Positions 1 to 7,395 are shown, counted from the first letter of the stretch. The stretch: 12,269 nt of DNA from an uncultured Helicobacteraceae bacterium (GCA_934728205.1 CAKVEH010000019.1:1-12269), one strand, 5' to 3'. A program made the numbers and translations. Notes: generated from the sequence alone by a model not told the origin.

Positions 1-462
1 GACTTACACCCTGCACTTGCATTCCAAAAACGCATAAAATTACAGGAGCGCAACCACATTATTTTAGGCATTGGCGGAAATATGCCAACTACCTCTCAAG
101 TTTTTGAGAATCTTTTTCGCACGCTAAAAAATCACCCAAAAATCACTACACTCCACTCAAGCCCAATCATAAAAAACCCTGCCTTTGGCTATATCAATCA
201 GCCAGACTTTTTAAACGCCATTATATACGCACAAACAAGCCTATGTTTATTGGAAATTTACGCGCTTGTGTTTTATTTGGAACGCCGCTTTGGCAGAAAG
301 AGAAAAAGAGTGTTTAAAAATGCACCAAGAATCCTAGATATTGATATAATTTTGTTTAACAAATTGATTTTAAAGCGAGAATATCTTACAAGTCCACACA
401 TTCATTGGGAAAAACGACTAAGTGTGTGTATCCCGCTAAGTTTGCTAGAATCTATACATTGA
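1..462 (+). CDS. folK: FolK, 2-amino-4-hydroxy-6-hydroxymethyldihydropteridine pyrophosphokinase (5' end outside window)
   Basis: HPPK transfers pyrophosphate from ATP to 6-hydroxymethyl-dihydropterin in cytoplasmic folate synthesis. The frame is open from base 1. Just before the first internal ATG (82) it already reads IILGIGGN, the position of the family's N-terminal ALGSN-like strand, so the true start lies upstream and the ATG at 82 is not the start. The C-terminal half carries the HPPK signature KNAPRILDIDII (around 319-354), with the two Asp residues that bind Mg-ATP. Before it lie the typical SSPIIKNPAFGY and NQPDFLNAI stretches. The stop is 11 bases before the flhF ATG, so the two genes are probably co-transcribed. 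folK directly upstream of flhF is, as I recall, also the order in H. pylori and C. jejuni. No damage is visible in the part present. Confidence 0.9.
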   Translation, partial: DLHPALAFQKRIKLQERNHIILGIGGNMPTTSQVFENLFRTLKNHPKITTLHSSPIIKNPAFGYINQPDFLNAIIYAQTSLCLLEIYALVFYLERRFGRKRKRVFKNAPRILDIDIILFNKLILKREYLTSPHIHWEKRLSVCIPLSLLESIH

Positions 463-473
463 AAAGGAAATTT

Positions 474-1970
474 ATGGCAAAAAGAGTAGTTACATTTTCT
501 GGGGAAACGCCAGCAGAAGCGATGAAAAAGGCTAGAGATGAGCTGGGCGATGAGATTCAGCTTTTAGAAACAAAAGAGGTGCGCAAAAAATCGCCCACAC
601 AAGCGGGGCTTTATGAGATGGTTTTTGTGATTGATGAGGAGACTTCTAGTGGCACAAAACCCCAAGCAATAGCAGATTCCCAAACAAATACGCAAAATCC
701 CGCAACACAAGAATCTGAACTCCCCACAAATAGCGTCCAAGCAAGGATTGAAGAAATAGCACAAAAACAGCTCGCCAAAAAGCGCGCACAAAAGGTAAAA
801 GGTGGTGATGAGGCGACTATCCAGCTAAGCAATCTTGTGCGCGAAGTTTCCCAAATCGCAGGCGTAAGTAGCCCTAGAGCAAATGAACTTAAAACCGAGC
901 CAAACAAAAGGACAACCAATCTCTCAAACACTAACCCTTACAAAAATGTAGGACAAGTCCAAAGCCCAATAGATACACCACCACTTGGCGAAGTAAGGCT
1001 TGATTCTAAACTAAGTGAAATGCGTGCGGAGCGACAAGCAGAAAGGGTTGAAATCAAGGAATTGCGCGATGAAATGGGTAAGGTGAATGATAGAATCAAA
1101 CTTATCCAAAATATGTTTTGGCAAGAACGCGCGCCAAATGATTTACACATACCACAGGAGTTTTCTGAAATCTATCGAATCGCCAAAGAAAGCGGAATGA
1201 GCAAGGAACACTTAGATATGATTATGCGCCTAAGTTTGGAGCTTATGCCCCTTAGAATGCGCGAAAATTCTGTGATGACAAAGCGATATTTCCGCGAAGT
1301 GTTACGAAAGATGATTTATTGTCGCACAGAGAATCTTCAAAGCACACAAAAACGCATAATGATGTTTGTAGGTCCTACAGGAGTGGGTAAAACCACTACA
1401 CTAGCGAAACTTGCTGCACGATATAGCCTAATGGTAGAAAAACGCCATAAAGTTGGGATTATCACACTTGATACTTATCGTTTAGCCGCAGTAGACCAGC
1501 TAATGGCGTATGCGCGAATGATGAGGTTAAGCATCGATACGGTGGTAGAGCCTCAAGAGCTCGGCGCAGCCATTGACGCGCTCAAACATTGTGATTTTAT
1601 TTTAATCGATACAGCTGGTCATTCGCAAAATGACAAACAAAAATTTGAATCAATTAAAAAATTTGTGGATAATGACTATAAAATCGATGTTTCACTTGTG
1701 CTCGCGCTCAATGTCAAATACGAAGATTTACGCGATACTTACAACGCGTTTGCAAATTACCTTGATATTGATACGATGATTTTTAGCAAACTTGATGAAA
1801 GTCGCTACTTTGGGAATATGTTTTCATTAGTGTATGAAAGCAAAAAACCCATTAGCTATCTCTCTATTGGACAAGGAGTGCCAAATGACTTGGTGGTGGC
1901 AAATAATGACTACTTGGTAGATTGCCTGCTAGAAGGATTTGAGGGCGTCAAAGAAAAAATGTTGATATAG
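474..1970 (+). CDS. flhF: FlhF, SRP-type GTPase controlling flagellar placement
   Basis: FlhF is an SRP-family GTPase that marks the pole for flagellar assembly and, in epsilonproteobacteria, supports expression of RpoN-dependent flagellar genes. I chose the ATG at 474 (498 aa). It follows AAGGAA at 464-469, lies just after the folK stop, and gives MAKRVVTFSGETPAEAMKKA, the usual FlhF N-terminus. An in-frame ATG at 405 would overlap folK and add 23 unrelated residues. Residues 1 to about 65 form the basic B-domain start. About 70-180 is a Gln/Thr/Ser-rich, probably disordered linker, followed by a charged helix. An NG GTPase domain follows, with G1 GPTGVGKTT at 300-308, DTYR at 333-336, DTAG at 379-382, SKLDE (G4) at 438-442 and the closing GQGVPNDL at 466-473. 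All GTPase motifs look intact. The partner gene flhG starts 9 bases downstream. Confidence 0.95.
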   Translation: MAKRVVTFSGETPAEAMKKARDELGDEIQLLETKEVRKKSPTQAGLYEMVFVIDEETSSGTKPQAIADSQTNTQNPATQESELPTNSVQARIEEIAQKQLAKKRAQKVKGGDEATIQLSNLVREVSQIAGVSSPRANELKTEPNKRTTNLSNTNPYKNVGQVQSPIDTPPLGEVRLDSKLSEMRAERQAERVEIKELRDEMGKVNDRIKLIQNMFWQERAPNDLHIPQEFSEIYRIAKESGMSKEHLDMIMRLSLELMPLRMRENSVMTKRYFREVLRKMIYCRTENLQSTQKRIMMFVGPTGVGKTTTLAKLAARYSLMVEKRHKVGIITLDTYRLAAVDQLMAYARMMRLSIDTVVEPQELGAAIDALKHCDFILIDTAGHSQNDKQKFESIKKFVDNDYKIDVSLVLALNVKYEDLRDTYNAFANYLDIDTMIFSKLDESRYFGNMFSLVYESKKPISYLSIGQGVPNDLVVANNDYLVDCLLEGFEGVKEKMLI

Positions 1971-1979
1971 GGGGCGACA

Positions 1980-2894
1980 ATGCAACCAAATCAAGCAAGC
2001 GAACTCAAAAATCTCGTTGAGAAGCGCGAAAAGAGGTTTTTATACAAGACGCGTTTTGTCGCTATCACCAGTGGAAAGGGCGGCGTTGGGAAATCAAGCA
2101 TAGCAGCAAATCTTGCTTATTTGTTGTGCAAACTTGGTAAAAAAGTGGCTATTTTTGATGCTGATATTGGGTTGGCAAATTTAGACATTATGTTTGGAAT
2201 CCGCGCCAAATACAACATTTTACACGCACTTAAAGGCGAAGTGAGTTTCAAGGATATTATTTTTAATGTCGAAAAAAACTTATTGCTCATACCCGGGGAT
2301 AATGGAGATGAGATTCTCAAATATGCTAACAGCGGTGTGTTTGAGCGATTTTTAAACGAAAGCGGTGTATGTGAAGATATTGATTATATGATAATTGATA
2401 CAGGAGCTGGTCTTGGGGGAATCTCACAAAACTTTTTAGACGCAAGCGACTTGCTTATTGTCGTTACAATGAATGACCCAAGTGCAATCACCGATGCCTA
2501 CGCCACTATAAAACTCAATGCTAAAGAAAAAAATGATATTGCTATTGTGCTTAATATGGCGCAAAGTGCGAGTGAGGCGAAATCGGTATTTTCTCGAATG
2601 AAGTCTCTTGCCAAATCTAAAATCCCAAGTCTTACTCTCCACTATCTAGGATTCTTAGCCCACAGCCCGCTTGTAATCAATGCGTGTAGAAAAAGAGAGA
2701 TTTTTTGTAAAACGCAAAACTTAAGCGCGGAAAAATTCCAAATGGATACTATCTTGCATAATCTCATTGCGTTAGAATCTACGCTTTTTACTCCGCAATC
2801 CACACCAAAAGACGCGCATAAAATGGAACAAAATATGCTTAATTCTAACAATGCTTTGGCGTGTCTATTTAAGCGCGTGGCAGGGTATTGCTAG
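1980..2894 (+). CDS. flhG: FlhG (YlxH/FleN), MinD-type ATPase controlling flagellar number
   Basis: FlhG is a MinD/ParA-family ATPase that limits flagellar number, stimulates FlhF GTP hydrolysis and in some bacteria interacts with C-ring proteins. The 304-aa product has a deviant Walker A motif (KGGVGKSS, residues 33-40), Walker A'-type FDADIGLANLD at 59-69 and the switch II/Walker B motif IIDTGAG at 138-144. The N-terminus reads NQASELKNL (residues 4-12). This fits the DQAxxLRxL activator helix by which FlhG reaches into the FlhF active site, with the key Gln present. The C-terminus (LACLFKRVAG, about 293-302) could be the short amphipathic membrane-targeting helix of MinD-like proteins. A purine/G-rich stretch (1969-1976) serves as a modest ribosome binding site. 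It lies between flhF and the small membrane protein gene in one operon. Confidence 0.94.
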   Translation: MQPNQASELKNLVEKREKRFLYKTRFVAITSGKGGVGKSSIAANLAYLLCKLGKKVAIFDADIGLANLDIMFGIRAKYNILHALKGEVSFKDIIFNVEKNLLLIPGDNGDEILKYANSGVFERFLNESGVCEDIDYMIIDTGAGLGGISQNFLDASDLLIVVTMNDPSAITDAYATIKLNAKEKNDIAIVLNMAQSASEAKSVFSRMKSLAKSKIPSLTLHYLGFLAHSPLVINACRKREIFCKTQNLSAEKFQMDTILHNLIALESTLFTPQSTPKDAHKMEQNMLNSNNALACLFKRVAGYC

Positions 2895-2913
2895 CTTATT
2901 GTGTGGGGCGTGA

Positions 2914-3240
2914 ATGAAACCAGATAATTATATGAGTTTTGGTATTGTTACGGGATTTTTCGTAGGGCTTACTTTTGCTATTATTAAGTTCGATGACCCC
3001 GCTGTTATGCTTATTTGGACGATTTTTACCACAATGGGTATTTATCTTATCATTACGCTGTGCATATCGTTGTGTTTTTGGTTTTTGGACTTTACTTCGT
3101 TGCAGACTAGAAAGAGCAAATTAGAGCAAAACTTGGAGTATTATCGCCTCGAATTTGACAAAAAAGAGCGTGAAAGTGCCAGAATCCGTTCGTTCCTAAA
3201 AAGCATAGAAGCTGATAGAGAAAACGAAGAAGATTTCTAA
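2914..3240 (+). CDS. Conserved small two-helix membrane protein of the flagellar operon, function unknown
   Basis: This 108-aa protein has two strongly hydrophobic segments (about residues 8-25 and 31-57) joined by a short FDDPAV turn. A highly charged, probably helical or coiled-coil tail of about 50 residues follows, rich in Lys, Glu and Arg and ending in DRENEEDF. I see no enzymatic motif and no cleavable signal peptide. The likely topology is a hairpin in the inner membrane with the tail in the cytoplasm. It starts 19 bases after flhG and ends 59 bases before the chosen fliA start. From memory, H. pylori and C. jejuni carry a small uncharacterised gene in this same slot, so it is probably a conserved member of the flagellar operon. 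A flagellar role is inferred from position only. Confidence 0.8.
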   Translation: MKPDNYMSFGIVTGFFVGLTFAIIKFDDPAVMLIWTIFTTMGIYLIITLCISLCFWFLDFTSLQTRKSKLEQNLEYYRLEFDKKERESARIRSFLKSIEADRENEEDF

Positions 3241-3284
3241 ATGTGCTGTGTTACAAAGCGCAAATGCTTATAGCAAATAATAAT

Positions 3285-3290
3285 AAAGGG
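3285..3290 (+). promoter_or_regulatory. Ribosome binding site deciding the fliA start
   Basis: AAAGGG at 3285-3290 lies 9 bases before the ATG at 3300. It is the only convincing Shine-Dalgarno sequence among the three candidate starts (GTG 3243, ATG 3264, ATG 3300), and it favours the shortest product. Confidence 0.5.
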
Positions 3291-3299
3291 CTAAATTGT

Positions 3300-3992
3300 A
3301 TGAAAAATGTGTATAGCAAAAATATTAAGTTTGCCCAAGATGAGCTAGCTACTCAATATCTTCCTGCCGTTAAGGCTATGGCATTTCGGCTAAAAGAACG
3401 ACTGCCAAGCTCTATTGATGTAATGGATTTGGTCTCAATCGGCGCAGAGGAGCTCGTAAAACTTGCTAGACGCTATGACAGCTCGATTAACGACTCATTT
3501 TGGGGATATGCTAAAACGCGCGTAAATGGTGCTATGCTGGATTATTTGCGCTCTTTAGATGTGCTTTCTCGCTCTAGTCGCAAGCTCATTAAAGGCATTG
3601 ACTTTGAAACCTCAAAATACTTTAACCTCCACCAAGAAGAGCCTAGCGATGAATACTTAGCCAGAGCACTCAATGAAGATATTCAAAAAATCAAAGAAGC
3701 ACGGATTGCGAGCGATATTTACGCGCTTGTGCCAATCGATGAGCAATATAATGCCATTATTGGCGATAATATTTTAGAAGATTTGCAACAAGAGGAGTTA
3801 ATGGAAATTATTGCTAGGATTCTAAGTGGGCTAAGCCAAAGGGAACAAACCATTATCCAGCTGTATTTTTTTGAAGAGTTGAGTTTAAGAGAGATTAGCG
3901 AAATTTTAGGAATCACAGAATCTAGAATCTCTCAAGTTTCTAAAGAAGTGATTAAAAAAATCCGTGTGAAATTGGGAGAAAATCGTGGCTGA
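3300..3992 (+). CDS. fliA: FliA, flagellar sigma-28 factor
   Basis: FliA directs RNA polymerase to late flagellar promoters (flagellin and related genes) and is normally held by the anti-sigma factor FlgM. From the ATG at 3300 the product is 230 aa. Region 2 runs from about residue 20 to 90: YLPAVKAMAFRL, then VMDLVSIGAEEL, then the -10-binding FWGYAKTRVNGAMLDYLRS. Region 3 covers about 110-160. Region 4 covers about 170-225, with a helix-turn-helix around 193-215 (EELSLREISEILGITESRIS). A longer version from GTG 3243 would add 19 residues, but there is no good ribosome binding site there and the added residues do not look like a sigma N-terminus. The last 8 bases overlap the start of fliM, which suggests translational coupling. 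Confidence 0.94.
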   Translation: MKNVYSKNIKFAQDELATQYLPAVKAMAFRLKERLPSSIDVMDLVSIGAEELVKLARRYDSSINDSFWGYAKTRVNGAMLDYLRSLDVLSRSSRKLIKGIDFETSKYFNLHQEEPSDEYLARALNEDIQKIKEARIASDIYALVPIDEQYNAIIGDNILEDLQQEELMEIIARILSGLSQREQTIIQLYFFEELSLREISEILGITESRISQVSKEVIKKIRVKLGENRG

Positions 3993-5049
3993 TATACTAA
4001 GTCAAGAAGAAATTGATGCACTACTTGAAGTAGTCGATGATGGCGGGGATACCAACACCCTTGAAAAAGAGGATATTCTCCACCAAAAGCAAGTAACGCT
4101 CTATGACTTTAAACGACCAAACCGCGTTAGTAAAGAGCAGCTGCGTGCGTTTAAAAGTATCCACGACAAAATGGCGCGCTCACTCTCAAGCCAAATTTCA
4201 GCCATTATGCGCTCCATTGTTGAGATTCAGCTCCATAGTGTTGATCAGATGACTTATGGAGAATTTCTAATGAGCTTGCCAAGCCCTACGAGCTTTAATG
4301 TGTTTTCAATGAAACCACTAGAGGGTAGCGGTGTGCTAGAGATAAATCCAAGCATTGCATTTCCTATGATTGATAGGCTTTTGGGTGGTAAGGGCGACCC
4401 GTATGAGAACTCGCGCGAATTTAGCGACATTGAAGTGAATTTGCTTGATACAATCTTGCGCCAAATGATGCAAAATCTCAAAGAAGCGTGGGCTTCTGTT
4501 ACAGAGATTTATCCAAGCATTGACGCTAAGGAATCTAGCCCCAATGTCGTGCAAATTGTAGCACAAAATGAAATTGTTATTATGGTGGTTATGGAGATTA
4601 TCATTGGGCACTCAAGCGGTATGATGAACCTTTGCTATCCCGTGATTTCACTTGAGACCGTGCTCTCAAGGCTTGCTACGCGCGATTTAATGCTAAGTGA
4701 TAAAAGCTCAAAAAAATCGCGTAATAAAGAGCTCCAAGCACTTGTCGCAGGTGCTGGCGTAATGGTTTCTGCCTATGTTGGCGAGACAACTTTGAGTTTG
4801 CGAGAAGTGCTTGATTTAGAAGCTGGGAACATTATCCGCCTAGATTCTGTGGCTGATGACACCGTGCGCGTATCAATCGATGGGAGAGAAAAGTATGTCG
4901 CCTCCATTGGCTTGCAACGCTACCGCAAGACTATCACCATTAAAGAAACTATCATTACAGAAAAAGACCAGGTCAAAGAAGTGCTTGAAATGCTTGAGGC
5001 GCAGCGCAAAAACCGCGTGATTGATGTCGAAGAAGAAGAAAATGAGTAA
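3985..5049 (+). CDS. fliM: FliM, flagellar motor switch protein
   Basis: FliM is the C-ring protein that binds phosphorylated CheY and passes the signal to FliG to reverse rotation. The 354-aa product begins ADILSQEEIDALL, the conserved N-terminal CheY-P-binding peptide (LSQEEIDALL at 5-14). A flexible acidic linker follows, then the CheC-like middle domain (about 45-240) with the FliG-contacting LLGGKGDP loop (GGKG at 134-137). The C-terminal SpoA/FliN-like domain covers about 265-335. The start codon is GTG at 3985. GGGAG at 3974-3978 is well placed for it, and the start lies inside the fliA 3' end. Length and domain order are normal for the family, and no key part is missing. Confidence 0.95.
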   Translation: MADILSQEEIDALLEVVDDGGDTNTLEKEDILHQKQVTLYDFKRPNRVSKEQLRAFKSIHDKMARSLSSQISAIMRSIVEIQLHSVDQMTYGEFLMSLPSPTSFNVFSMKPLEGSGVLEINPSIAFPMIDRLLGGKGDPYENSREFSDIEVNLLDTILRQMMQNLKEAWASVTEIYPSIDAKESSPNVVQIVAQNEIVIMVVMEIIIGHSSGMMNLCYPVISLETVLSRLATRDLMLSDKSSKKSRNKELQALVAGAGVMVSAYVGETTLSLREVLDLEAGNIIRLDSVADDTVRVSIDGREKYVASIGLQRYRKTITIKETIITEKDQVKEVLEMLEAQRKNRVIDVEEEENE

Positions 5050-5060
5050 GGAGCAAGACT

Positions 5061-5885
5061 ATGAGTATGAAGAGTTTTATTGATTTAGTCATCGCAGAGG
5101 GCAAATCGACCATTTCTGGGCTTTTGGGCAAAGATGCGCAAATCACCCATACTCGCGATGATAATGTCAGCTTAGAATCATTGCCAAAGGTGTATGCGCT
5201 CGCACATATCAAAGTAAGCGGGGAAGCAAACTCACAAATTTCTATGGTTGTCCCTGCGCAAATGGGAAGCGCGCTCTCTGATATGATGTTAGGAGGCGAT
5301 GGCGAGCCAAAAGATTCTATAAGCAATGATGATTTAGACGCGATTAAAGAAATTGTCTCAAATATTTTTGGTGCGATTTCTACGAACTTAGGCTCACAAA
5401 AAAATCTCCCAAAAGTCTCCTTTGCGTGCGAAAAAATCGAGCTTGTAGATAAAGAGATTGATTTGAGTGCGTTTGATAAGGTGTATATCTTTAATTTCTC
5501 TTTAGAAAAAGTCCAAACAGACTTTTTAATCCTTACTACCCAATCATTTAGCAATATTTTTAACGGGGAGGCTTCTGGCGATGGTGGCAAGGAAGGTGGT
5601 GTGGCATTAAGCGCGGTGGAATTTAAAAATATCAATATGATTTTAGATGTGCGCTTAAATGTCAAAGTGCGTATCGGGCAAAAGCGAATGCTCCTAAAAG
5701 ATGTCATCAATATGGATATTGGAAGTGTGATAGAGCTCAACCAACTCGCCAATGACCCACTAGAAATCCTAGTCGATGATAAAGTTATCGCACGAGGCGA
5801 GGTAGTCATTGTCGATGGAAACTTCGGAATCCAAATCACAGATATTGGCACAAAGCGCGAGCGATTAGAGAAGTTACGCGGATAA
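5061..5885 (+). CDS. fliY: FliY, FliN-like flagellar motor switch protein with CheC-like domain
   Basis: FliY is a second FliN-type C-ring component in Helicobacter and relatives. The product has 274 aa. AAGGAG (5048-5053) stands 7 bases before the ATG, and a second ATG follows two codons later. Residues about 1-170 form a CheC/FliM-middle-like region, with LGGDGEPKDSISNDDLDAIKEI around 78-98. Residues about 193-265 form the SpoA domain (LDVRLNVKVRIGQKRM through GNFGIQITDIG). It lacks the N-terminal CheY-binding peptide seen in FliM. In the putative CheC-type active helix, Glu97 is followed by Ile-Val-Ser-Asn. The catalytic ExxN pair is therefore not in canonical register, and phosphatase activity cannot be assumed. 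The stop shares one base with an upstream in-frame ATG of the cytochrome gene. Confidence 0.92.
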   Translation: MSMKSFIDLVIAEGKSTISGLLGKDAQITHTRDDNVSLESLPKVYALAHIKVSGEANSQISMVVPAQMGSALSDMMLGGDGEPKDSISNDDLDAIKEIVSNIFGAISTNLGSQKNLPKVSFACEKIELVDKEIDLSAFDKVYIFNFSLEKVQTDFLILTTQSFSNIFNGEASGDGGKEGGVALSAVEFKNINMILDVRLNVKVRIGQKRMLLKDVINMDIGSVIELNQLANDPLEILVDDKVIARGEVVIVDGNFGIQITDIGTKRERLEKLRG

Positions 5886-5952
5886 TGCGCAAAGTTGCCA
5901 TTGTAGCGCAAAATTTAGAATCTAATGCTACCCTTACGCGAAATAATCGCAT

Positions 5953-5959
5953 AAGGAAG
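5953..5959 (+). promoter_or_regulatory. Ribosome binding site deciding the cytochrome start
   Basis: AAGGAAG at 5953-5959 stands just upstream of GTG 5963. That start places the Lys-Lys and hydrophobic core of the signal peptide directly at the N-terminus. It is preferred over the ATG at 5885, which overlaps the fliY stop and has no matching site. Confidence 0.5.
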
Positions 5960-5962
5960 TGT

Positions 5963-6361
5963 GTGAAAAAAGTCGCTTGTATTGTATTGCTCGCTGTATC
6001 GCTATTATCGCCTCTATGGGCGAGCTGCTCGGGGGATTGTAAGAGCTGTCATTTTAACTTGGATTATAAAAAAGATATGCGCCACAAACCAATGCTAGCG
6101 TGCAAATCCTGCCATACCGATAAAGCAAGCAATAACGCGGGGGCTGGCGTGGGCTGTGGGCAGGATTGCTTTGTATGTCATAGCGTGGAGAAAATCCGCC
6201 TCCCAGAGCTAAGAGCGAATCATAAAGTCATCGATGAGTGCATAAACTGCCATAAGGGGCTTTCACAACCCATCACGCCAAATGTAAAGCAAAGCGGAGG
6301 GCAAAATATCTTTGAGCAAAGCCTTAAGCATTATAGCGAGATTCTCGCCCCTAAGCCTTAA
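5963..6361 (+). CDS. Small periplasmic tetraheme c-type cytochrome
   Basis: From GTG 5963 the product has 132 aa. A classical Sec signal peptide (M/VKKVACIVLLAVSLLSPLWA) is followed by a mature part with four heme c attachment motifs: CKSCH at 26-30, CKSCH at 47-51, CFVCH at 69-73 and CINCH at 93-97. Additional His residues (for example in MRHKP and ANHKV) could be the second axial ligands of bis-His hemes. Size and motif number fit the small tetraheme cytochromes that shuttle electrons in the periplasm. I cannot assign it to a named enzyme partner. A WASC sequence at the cleavage site is a poor lipobox, so a soluble protein is more likely than a lipoprotein. Starting at ATG 5885 would add 26 residues before the signal peptide, which is unlikely. 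It is the last gene of the flagellar operon and has no recognised redox partner in the window. Confidence 0.85.
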   Translation: MKKVACIVLLAVSLLSPLWASCSGDCKSCHFNLDYKKDMRHKPMLACKSCHTDKASNNAGAGVGCGQDCFVCHSVEKIRLPELRANHKVIDECINCHKGLSQPITPNVKQSGGQNIFEQSLKHYSEILAPKP

Positions 6362-6380
6362 TAAGTAGCGTAGGCTCGCT

Positions 6381-7204
6381 TTAATCTACAAATCCATCAT
6401 CAATCTTATAGATGCGTTTGATGTGCTTAATAAGCTGACTAATAAAACCTTGCTCTTTATTTTTGGCAAATTCTTCAAAATATCTAAGAGGGTTGTAGAA
6501 CTCTTGCATAACATATTGTGTGAGTTGTGCTTGTTTCATTTTCTCTACTTTTTGGATTTCTTTTTTGCATTTCTAGGAAGTGAATCTCTTGGACTAAGTC
6601 CGCTAACCTTATTTCCCTTGTAGTTATTAACCCAGGTTTTTCTTGATGCTCCCTTTGTTCTTTTAACTTTTCTATAGCGTTATATTATTGCCGAGCTGAT
6701 GTCTTAAGTGGGTTTATCACCGCTTGGGTAATTGATATATCAGCGTATATTCTGCTAAATATTTCATAATTTCTTATAAAATCTTTCTCATATTGTGATG
6801 CTTCATACTTATGCTTCTGTGTATCTTTACGAATATCTTGCACAATTTCCTCTAATCTTTTGTAATAGATGTGCAATGGAGTATTTTGTAGTGTTTTAAG
6901 GGCAGAAACTTCCTCAAGAATACGCTCTGCTTCTGTAAGTCCTACAAAAGAATAAGGACGAAAGGTAAAAAACTATGTTCTTCTTTCTGTCCCCAAGAAT
7001 TTTCTTGTATCGTTGTGGGCGAAAAAGAGCATATAGTTCCACCTGTATTATCCCCAAGTCACGATTCTTTAATATTCCTAATTACATTTTTTTTGTGATT
7101 TTCTTTAGGTAACATTCTCCCTCCAAATAAACTTCATTTGGCTTATAACACTCCTCTTGTGCCATCGCACATATTGTCATTATTAACAAAAGTATTCTTT
7201 TCAT
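6381..7204 (-). pseudogene. Decayed gene for a secreted, helix-rich protein of unknown function
   Basis: AAAGGAA (minus strand, 7215-7209) and an ATG at 7204 open a signal peptide (MKRILLLIMTICAMAQEECY), but this frame stops after 40 codons at 7082. The rest of the frame can be followed. One base added to an A8 run (plus-strand T 7087-7094) restores KKNVIRNIKES; then comes an in-frame TGA (7061-7059), then LGDNTGGTICSFSPTTIQ. One base added at a T6 run (plus-strand A 6967-6972) leads into FRPYSFVGLTEAERILEEV and a helix-rich stretch ending in SARQ. A TAA follows (6687-6685), then YNAIEKLKEQREHQ. Removing one base of an A6 run (plus-strand T 6561-6566) gives MQKEIQKVEKMKQAQLTQYV. The frame closes with IKRIYKIDDGFVD and TAA at 6383-6381. 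The rebuilt protein has about 275 residues. Two nonsense codons besides three homopolymer shifts argue for true decay, not sequencing error alone. I do not recognise the family. Secretion signal plus long helices loosely recalls VirB5/TrbJ-type proteins, a weak guess. Confidence 0.7.
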
Positions 7205-7364
7205 TGGCTTCCTTTAATATGAGATTTGAGGCTCAGCACACCATAAAGATATGTAAGCCTATTGTGGATTTTTTGCGTTTTTGCACTTTTTTACAAAAAC
7301 ACGACCAAATTTTAAAAATTTTTGTTTAAAAAATAAAGTGAAAGCCTTTTGTGCAAAAAAGAGG

Positions 7365-7385
7365 AAAAAAGTGGCAAAACGCCAC
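7365..7385 (-). terminator. Rho-independent terminator of the rmuC-mutY-cadA unit
   Basis: Read on the minus strand, GTGGC (7385-7381), a five-base loop and GCCAC (7375-7371) form a perfect 5-bp GC-rich stem. A run of six T follows directly (7370-7365). It begins 11 bases after the cadA stop codon. On the plus strand the stem is also followed by five A, so it acts in one direction only. Confidence 0.7.
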
Positions 7386-7395
7386 AAAAATTAAC

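Noticed and set aside
405..473. Upstream in-frame start for flhF
   Set aside because: It would overlap folK by 58 bases and add 23 residues foreign to the family, whereas ATG 474 has a good ribosome binding site and the conserved N-terminus.
4973..5911. A 312-codon open frame on the - strand, longer than fliY, which it covers
   Set aside because: It is antisense to fliM, fliY and the cytochrome start. Its translation is Ser/Ile/Leu/Pro-rich with no domain or signal and reads like an antisense shadow, while the + strand encodes a clear SpoA domain.
6367..6380. AGCG/CGCT stem-loop after the cytochrome gene, as a terminator
   Set aside because: The stem has only four base pairs and is followed by TTTAATCT, not a T run; too weak to call.
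6423..6623. A 66-codon + strand frame in the gene-free region
   Set aside because: It is antisense to the decayed gene, Phe/Leu-rich, without a ribosome binding site or any protein-like motif.
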